From: Sphingopyxis macrogoltabida
GTDB lineage: Bacteria; Pseudomonadota; Alphaproteobacteria; Sphingomonadales; Sphingomonadaceae
Length of the DNA: 64,000 nt
Assembly: GCF_001314325.1 (NCBI RefSeq)
Contig: NZ_CP009429.1
Span: 4,340,501-4,404,500, forward strand
Direction: 5' to 3'
Notes under the pieces: generated by a model
What the model was told of the DNA's origin: nothing
What the model saw: the letters and a program-made list of their open reading frames with translations, nothing else
The model's database searches: none
Translations under genes and position numbers: made by a program
Part shown: positions 58,781-64,000 of the stretch, one piece after another
How the letters are laid out: each line of letters opens with the position of its first letter
How positions within the stretch are numbered: position 1 is the first letter of the stretch

Positions 58781-59481
58781 GCCTTCTTCCTTTTGCGGCG
58801 CTGGAACGACCAGATCAGCAACCAAGCTCCGGTGAGCGCCATGGCGAAGGCGCTCCAGGTCGCGACGCGAAGCAGCGGATTGTTGACGTCGGTGCGCTCG
58901 TCATAGTCCATGATGTGGAGCATCCAGGCGAAGTCGAAGACGCGCCAGAGTGCGTGGCGCCGCGAGATCAACTCGCCCGTCTGCGGCGACAGATAGAGCA
59001 TCGGGCGGTTCCAGCCCTCGAACTCGACCTGCCAATAGGGCGGCTTGCGCGACTGCATTTCCTGTGGCGCTTCGGTCAACAGCCGCACCGACACGATCTT
59101 GCCGTCGCCGGTGTAGATGCGCCGCGCCTGCTCGCGGACCTGGGACTCGGTAAGCGCAGGCAGCGGCGCACCCGAGCGGGCATCGAACAGCCGCGCCCCT
59201 TCGGGAGTTTCAGCGCGCCAGACGGGGCGATCGAAGAAACGCTGCAAGCGAACCTCGGACGCACCCGGTGCGGCCGCAACGATCCGCGACGGCGGCGCGA
59301 GGCCCGCGAGGTCGAAGGGCTGAACCATCGGCGCGCGCACGAGATGGTCGCCATGGATGGTGTCGATGTGCACGACCACCATGTAGAAGCCCGTCAGCGT
59401 CCAGAGCAGCGCCTGGACGCCGACCACCAGGGCCAGCCATTTATGCGTTCGCCGGACGAGCAGCGGCCAACGGATCGCCAT
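58777..59481 (-). CDS. PepSY-domain membrane protein
   Basis: 234 residues. Same plan as its neighbour: TM1 with HKWLALVVGVQALLWTLTGFY, PepSY stretch ESQVREQARRIYTGDGKIVS, then PYWQVEFEGWNRPMLYLSPQTGE, FAWMLHIMDYDERTDVNNPLL and a last helix (SAFAMALTGAWLLIWSF). The two are a tandem pair, probably from duplication, and may work as a heterodimer. It lies 11 bases after the TonB receptor, so all three share an operon. Confidence 0.85.
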   Translation of the reverse strand: MAIRWPLLVRRTHKWLALVVGVQALLWTLTGFYMVVVHIDTIHGDHLVRAPMVQPFDLAGLAPPSRIVAAAPGASEVRLQRFFDRPVWRAETPEGARLFDARSGAPLPALTESQVREQARRIYTGDGKIVSVRLLTEAPQEMQSRKPPYWQVEFEGWNRPMLYLSPQTGELISRRHALWRVFDFAWMLHIMDYDERTDVNNPLLRVATWSAFAMALTGAWLLIWSFQRRKRKKA

Positions 59482-59492
59482 ATCGATTACCC

Positions 59493-62195
59493 TCAGAACG
59501 CGGTGCGGAAGCCGACGTAGAAACGCCGTCCGAGCAGGTCATAGGTCATCGTGTCGGTGTTCGCATCGGTGAAGCTCTGGATATAGGGCGCCTTGCGATC
59601 GAAAAGATTGTCGACGCCGACCTGGAAGCGGGTCTTCTCGTCGATTTCGAAAGCGACCTGAAGATTGTGGTAGAAGACATTGGGCGTGCTGTAGCCGATT
59701 TCGCCGGGCGCCGCATTGAAGTCGGTCGCCTTGCCGATCCACTGGGTCGACCAGGTCGCGCTGACACCATCCTTTTCGGCGGTCAGCACGCCATAGCCGC
59801 GCCACTTCGGATAACCGCCATTGCCGCCGCCGATAAAGCCGTCGAAGTCGATCGGCGCGCCGCCCGGGAAGGGCAGGACGACATATTTGTTGAGATAGGT
59901 CACGTTGACGTCAAGCGAGACGTTCATGCTGCCGATGTCATTGTTGTAAACGAGACCCAGATCGAGGCCGTTCATTTCCTCGCGGCCCGTATTGATCGGT
60001 TGCGCGGAGAGGAAGGTGACTTCGCCGGTCAGCGGGCTGCGCGTAAAATCTTCGCAGAAGGGATGCGACAGATTCTGGCTCGCATAACAGATGCCGAGCT
60101 TGGTCGACCCGGGAATAGCACGGATCGCATCCTTGATCTTGATGTCGAACCAGTCGGCAGTGAGCGAGAGTCCCGGAACCAGTCCCTTCGGTGAAATCAC
60201 CGTCCCGACCGTCCAAGTCGTCGAGCTTTCGGGTTTCAGATTCTCGTTGCCGCCGACCGTCGTCAGGATCGTTGTACCAAGCTGAACATAATTGGCCGGC
60301 ACGCCCGACGCCTGACAATTGGCGATCAGCGTCGCGTTTCCGCTTGTCGCATAGCGCGAGCAGGGGTCGGTGGTCGTCAGATTGCCCTCGGAGACGCCGC
60401 CGAACAATTCGGGGACGTTCGGAATGCGAAAGCCGGTGCCGTAGGTGCCGCGCAGACGGAAGCTGTCGTTGATGACCCAGTCGACGCTCCCCTTGTAGTT
60501 CCAGTCGCTGCCGAACAGGTCGTAGTTCGAGTAGCGAACCGCGCCATCGAGAGTAAGCGACTGGAAGAAGGGTGTGTCGGCCAGAACGGGCACCGACAGT
60601 TCGAGATAGGCTTCCTTCGCCGTGCTCGTTCCGGAGATCGGATCCTGCTGGTTCGTGTTCGCGATACCAAGCACCGTCAGCGGGTCCGGATCGCGCCAAC
60701 CCTTTTCCTTACGATAGACGACACCGGCCGCGAAGGAGACGGGTCCCGCGGGCAGCTTGAAGAGATCGCCGTTGATATCGGCCGTCACCGTCGCGAGCTC
60801 ATTGCCACCGCGGTCGCGCGACGTGAACAGGATATAGTCGAGCACTTCGGGGGTCAGGTCGCCGAAACCCAGATAGTCGGCGCAGGGGATCGAAGCCCCC
60901 GCCGCGAGGCTGCACTTGGTCGTATCGAGGGAATTCGCCACTCGCTCAAGATTGGCGATGTTGGTGGAGCCGTCGACCGCGGTGTTGCGGCCGAACGCGC
61001 CGGCGATTTCCCATCCCCAATTGTTCGAGAGCTTGCCGCGGAGGCCGAAAGTGCCCTGCCAGGTGTCGGTTTCCTGGAAGAATTGGCGCGGGCCGGGCTC
61101 GGCGAGGCGGCGCTGGACGAGGACGATATTCTGCCCCGTCGGATTGGTGGGATTGCTCGCCGCGATCGAGAGGTTACGAAGCGTTCCGGGCGTCGCGATC
61201 TGGTTCGACTTGCGGAAGGTGTAAAGGAATTCGCCGAACGCCTCGATATTGTCGGTCAAATCATAGTCGGCGAAGAAGGCCGTGCTGACGCGCTCGACGG
61301 GACTAACCGCGTTGAGGAACGGGTTCGAGTTGAAATTGTGCTTCGCCGCGCTGTACGGCTCGAAGAAATTGCCGTTGCCGCCCAGCACCTGATTGAAGTT
61401 GATCTGCTGGCCGTTCGGCAGCACCGCGCGGCCGCCGATCGTCGAGGCGCTGTTGACGCAGCTCAGCATGCCGGGCGTGGTTTCCGCCAGCGAGCAGGGC
61501 GCGCGGCTCGCCATGTTGACCGCCTTGGTCTTCTGATAGGTGACGGCCGCCATGAAGCCGCCGCGATCATTGCGGACGCCCCAGAGGAGGTCGGCGGTAA
61601 AGTCCGACCCGTCGCCCTTTTCGGTGATGCCCTGACGCACGCTGAGGCCAAGACCTTCATAGTCGGTGCGGGTCACGAGGTTGACGACGCCCGCCATCGC
61701 GTCGGCACCGTAGATTGCCGAGGCGCCGTCCTTGAGCACATCGGTGCGTGCGAGCGCCGCGACGGGAATCATGTTGAGGTCGGGCGAGGAGTTCGCCCCG
61801 GTGCCGCCCGCGACGAGGCGGCGGCCGTTGAGCAGGACGAGGGTGCGCTTGATGCCGAGACCGCGCAGGTTCACCTGCGCCGTGCCATATCCATTGTTCG
61901 CCCAATAGGCCGAAGTCTGGTTGCCCGCGAAGCCGGCGTTGGCGGGCAAGCGCTGCAGCACCGTCTCGATATTGACGACACCGGTATTTTCGATCTGCTC
62001 GGCCGACACGACCGTTGCCGGACCAACCCCCGCCAGATCCTGCCGGCGGATGCGCGAGCCGGTTACGACGATGTCCGAGCCGTTCGGGGCATCCTCGGCG
62101 GCGGGCGGCTGCGCCGGAGCGTCGCTCTGCGCAAAAGCCGGCGTCGCAAAGGTAGCGACCACTGCGGCGCTGGCGAGCAAAAATGTCTTGGTCAT
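59493..62195 (-). CDS. TonB-dependent receptor
   Basis: 900 residues. Signal peptide MTKTFLLASAAVVATFATPAFAQ. Plug: SDIVVTGSRIRRQDLAG, ETVLQRLPANAGFAG, RTLVLLNGRRLVAGG and DGASAIYGADAMAGVVNLVT; barrel ends in GRRFYVGFRTAF with the terminal Phe. No STN domain, so it is a transporter and not a signalling receptor. Several Cys pairs in extracellular loops (SRAPCSLAE, TKCSLAAGASIPCAD) point to large ligands such as peptides. Operon with two PepSY proteins; a HutC-like operator is upstream. Confidence 0.92.
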   Translation of the reverse strand: MTKTFLLASAAVVATFATPAFAQSDAPAQPPAAEDAPNGSDIVVTGSRIRRQDLAGVGPATVVSAEQIENTGVVNIETVLQRLPANAGFAGNQTSAYWANNGYGTAQVNLRGLGIKRTLVLLNGRRLVAGGTGANSSPDLNMIPVAALARTDVLKDGASAIYGADAMAGVVNLVTRTDYEGLGLSVRQGITEKGDGSDFTADLLWGVRNDRGGFMAAVTYQKTKAVNMASRAPCSLAETTPGMLSCVNSASTIGGRAVLPNGQQINFNQVLGGNGNFFEPYSAAKHNFNSNPFLNAVSPVERVSTAFFADYDLTDNIEAFGEFLYTFRKSNQIATPGTLRNLSIAASNPTNPTGQNIVLVQRRLAEPGPRQFFQETDTWQGTFGLRGKLSNNWGWEIAGAFGRNTAVDGSTNIANLERVANSLDTTKCSLAAGASIPCADYLGFGDLTPEVLDYILFTSRDRGGNELATVTADINGDLFKLPAGPVSFAAGVVYRKEKGWRDPDPLTVLGIANTNQQDPISGTSTAKEAYLELSVPVLADTPFFQSLTLDGAVRYSNYDLFGSDWNYKGSVDWVINDSFRLRGTYGTGFRIPNVPELFGGVSEGNLTTTDPCSRYATSGNATLIANCQASGVPANYVQLGTTILTTVGGNENLKPESSTTWTVGTVISPKGLVPGLSLTADWFDIKIKDAIRAIPGSTKLGICYASQNLSHPFCEDFTRSPLTGEVTFLSAQPINTGREEMNGLDLGLVYNNDIGSMNVSLDVNVTYLNKYVVLPFPGGAPIDFDGFIGGGNGGYPKWRGYGVLTAEKDGVSATWSTQWIGKATDFNAAPGEIGYSTPNVFYHNLQVAFEIDEKTRFQVGVDNLFDRKAPYIQSFTDANTDTMTYDLLGRRFYVGFRTAF

Positions 62196-62242
62196 AGCGA
62201 AACCCCCTGATGGTTGGCTGATTCCCCTCAGAGAGCATCAAA

Positions 62243-62252
62243 TGTATATACA
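62243..62252 (-). promoter_or_regulatory. putative HutC-type operator of the receptor operon
   Basis: TGTATATACA, a perfect 10-bp palindrome 48 bases before the receptor start. On the minus strand it extends as ACCTGTATATACA, matching the string at 57254. A half-site CTTGTATAAC lies about 35 bases further upstream. The rest of the 62196-62479 gap is A+T-rich, with no gene seen. Confidence 0.5.
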
Positions 62253-62479
62253 GGTCAATAGGAATTTCTTGAATTATCTCAATTAGTTATACAAGAAAAT
62301 GGGGGCGCAAGACACGCATTAAATACGCATGCCAAAGCGTTACCCCTCATCGATTTTGAAATTTTTTTCCAGGCCTGAGCCTTTTCGCGCAAGGAGCCAC
62401 CTGCCCCTTCCTTCACCTTACTTATGAAATGACAGGATAAGTAGGCCGGCGCAACGCGGTGCGGCTGGCACGGGGCCGC

Positions 62480-63232
62480 CTAATGCGACAGTATCTGTTC
62501 CAGGAACGTCCGCGCACGTTCACTTTTCGGAGCGGCAAAAAAATCGACAGGCTTTGCATCCTCGATGATCTGCCCCTGGTCCATGAACAATATTCGGTCG
62601 GCCGCCTCGCGCGCGAATCCCATCTCGTGCGTCACGCACACCATCGTCCGCCCCTCGCCAGCAAGGGCGGTCATGACGTCGAGCACTTCCTTGATCATCT
62701 CGGGATCGAGCGCCGATGTCGGCTCGTCGAAGAGAAGAATCCGGGGTTCCATCGCCAGCGCGCGCGCGATGGCTGCCCGCTGCTGCTGCCCGCCCGAAAG
62801 CTGCCCCGGATATTTGTTCGCCTGATCCGCAATCCTCACTTTTTCGAGATAGGACATAGCCCGCGCCTCGGCCTCCGGAAGGGCGACGCCGCCGACAAGG
62901 ACGGGCGCGAGGGTACAATTTTCGAGCACCGTCTTGTGCGGAAACAGATTGAACTGCTGAAAGACCATGCCGACCGAGCGAAGCGCCGCGGCGGCGTCGC
63001 GCGAGGCGTCCGTCACCTTGGTGCCCTCGATCAGGACCGCGCCGGAATCGGGCACTTCGAGCATGTTCATGCAGCGGATGAGCGTCGACTTGCCCGAGCC
63101 TGAAGGTCCGCAAACGACAACCCGCTCGCGCGGCGCAACTTCGAGGTCGATTGTGCGGAGCGCGTGATAGGGGCCGTAATATTTCTCGACTTGCCGAAGG
63201 CTGACAGCCGCTGGAGACGAAGCATCCGTCAT
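62480..63232 (-). CDS. polar amino-acid ABC transporter ATP-binding protein (GlnQ-like)
   Basis: 250 residues from MTDASSPAAVSLRQVEKYYG. Walker A VVCGPSGSGKSTLIRC, Q-loop MVFQQFNLFPHKTVLEN, signature LSGGQQQRAAIARAL, Walker B RILLFDEPTSALDPE and the H-loop VCVTHEMGF. The PheProHis stretch after the Q-loop is typical of amino-acid importers. Overlaps the end of the lyase gene upstream (ATGA), so it is in one operon; the permease and binding protein are not in the window downstream, so they may lie upstream of the lyase. Confidence 0.93.
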   Translation of the reverse strand: MTDASSPAAVSLRQVEKYYGPYHALRTIDLEVAPRERVVVCGPSGSGKSTLIRCMNMLEVPDSGAVLIEGTKVTDASRDAAAALRSVGMVFQQFNLFPHKTVLENCTLAPVLVGGVALPEAEARAMSYLEKVRIADQANKYPGQLSGGQQQRAAIARALAMEPRILLFDEPTSALDPEMIKEVLDVMTALAGEGRTMVCVTHEMGFAREAADRILFMDQGQIIEDAKPVDFFAAPKSERARTFLEQILSH

Positions 63233-64000
63233 GATGTCTTCCGTCCGCCGCGCATGGCCCGCACCCGCCCGAAGGCCGCATCGAGGTCGACGATCAAATC
63301 CTGCGGCGCCTCGAGCCCCGCGTGAATGCGGATCAGCGCGCCGTCGGCCTCGCCGTTGGGAAAATCGCGTATCGGCGCGGGCCATGCCGGGACCGCGAGG
63401 CTTTCGAAGCCGCCCCAGCTGGAGCCGAGCTGGAAAAGCGAGAAATTGTCGAAAAAGCTGCTTGTTTCAGCTGGAGTCAGGCGATCGAGCTGGACGCCGA
63501 ACAATCCGGACGCACCGGTGAAATCTCTCTTCCAGATCGCATGACCCGGATCGGCGGGGTGGGCCGGATAGCGGACTGCGACCACCTCGGGCTGCTCGAG
63601 AAACCAGTCGATCAGCGTCATCGCGGTGCGCTGATGACGCTCAAGGCGCGTGTCGAGAGTTCGAATTCCCCGGTGGACCAGATAGCAATTGTCGGGGCTC
63701 GCGCAATTCCCCCAACGCGCCGCAGCGTCCTTGAGCTGGCGGTAGATGGTCTCGCTTGCGGCCGTCATCGTTCCGAGCAGGCAATCGGAGTGTCCCGAGA
63801 GATATTTGGTCGCCGACGCGACCGAGACATCGACGCCATGAGCGAGGGGCTTGAAGAAAAGCGGCGTCGCCCAGGTGTTGTCGATGGCGGTCACAATTCC
63901 CCGGCTGCGCGCAACCGCCGTTATCGCGGGCACGTCGATCATATCGAACGTCTGCGAGCCCGGGGTCTCCATATAGATGAGCCGGGTATTGCTACGGCAC
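63229..64000 (-). CDS. cystathionine beta-lyase-type PLP enzyme (5' end outside window)
   Basis: The last ~256 residues; the frame continues past the window edge (…RSNTRLIYMETPGSQTFDM). Cys/Met-metabolism PLP fold: VTAIDNTWATPLFFKPLAHG, the PLP lysine in VASATKYLSGHSD, RLERHQRTAMTLIDWF and SLFQLGSSWGGFESL. The set TRLIYMETPGS is typical of MetC, which splits cystathionine to homocysteine, pyruvate and ammonia, or cystine. Coupling to an amino-acid ABC ATPase suggests use of an imported sulphur amino acid. An ATG at 63972 is internal and not the start. Confidence 0.9.
   Translation of the reverse strand, partial: CRSNTRLIYMETPGSQTFDMIDVPAITAVARSRGIVTAIDNTWATPLFFKPLAHGVDVSVASATKYLSGHSDCLLGTMTAASETIYRQLKDAAARWGNCASPDNCYLVHRGIRTLDTRLERHQRTAMTLIDWFLEQPEVVAVRYPAHPADPGHAIWKRDFTGASGLFGVQLDRLTPAETSSFFDNFSLFQLGSSWGGFESLAVPAWPAPIRDFPNGEADGALIRIHAGLEAPQDLIVDLDAAFGRVRAMRGGRKTS

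Noticed and set aside
61083..62210. 375-residue open frame on the plus strand
   Set aside because: Antisense to the TonB receptor; composition is that of a shadow frame.
1..64000. CRISPR array or rRNA/tRNA genes
   Set aside because: No regularly spaced direct repeats and no tRNA or rRNA sequence was noticed; a tRNA scan was not possible, so a missed tRNA cannot be excluded.

Overview
The window looks like Alphaproteobacteria, order Sphingomonadales, most like Sphingopyxis or a relative. Pointers are the high GC content, a sphingomonad-type lasso peptide cluster with a dedicated isopeptidase, many TonB-dependent receptors, a luxI-phyH pair, a GTTC-N7-GTTC LexA box, and an alphaproteobacterial plasmid/ICE module (DUF736, DUF2493, Toprim primase, strawberry-notch helicase, DUF7007, ParB-like). 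The genus is an inference.

Layout. (1) 1-6.9 kb, core-like: end of a cytochrome b561, a DNA-damage group (DUF1810, a catalytic SRAP protein, a divergent degenerate SRAP paralogue, a frameshifted alkB) around a LexA box, small stress-type proteins, HU and a secreted EEP nuclease. (2) 7.1-24.8 kb, a defence/toxin island: PHP-SMC ATPase, MgtC, a signal-peptide protein coupled to a nuclease-STAND-TPR-SEC-C giant, an AbiEi/nucleotidyltransferase pair, an EexN-like lipoprotein, an HNH-RES pair and two MNT-HEPN proteins. One MNT-HEPN gene is split by a 4.4-kb recombinase-in-trio (RIT) element that itself carries the other. (3) 24.9-29 kb: DUF736, a MerR-controlled cation exporter, a lipid kinase and TerC. 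(4) 29.2-41.5 kb, lasso peptide locus: ECF sigma, anti-sigma, TonB receptor and isopeptidase on the plus strand; LuxR, LuxI, PhyH, GntR, precursor, B protein and cyclase on the minus strand. (5) 41.8-56.8 kb: plasmid/ICE maintenance block, in which a second RIT element (about 3.7 kb) splits the strawberry-notch helicase. (6) 57.2-64 kb: HutC-type regulator, TonB receptor with two PepSY membrane proteins, an amino-acid ABC ATPase and a cystathionine beta-lyase cut by the window end.

How the genes work together. In region 4 the minus-strand genes can make a lasso peptide whose predicted ring is Gly1-Glu8, while the plus-strand operon can sense, import and open it; LuxI/LuxR next door suggests density control. 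Regions 2, 3 and 5 read as mobile DNA. Both RIT elements have perfect inverted ends of 89-92 bp, three recombinases translationally coupled by ATGA overlaps, a 20-bp palindrome just outside one end, and a shared core motif in their ends. Both target genes can be rebuilt in frame by removing the element on paper.

All family calls come from reading motifs by eye; no database search or structure prediction was run.
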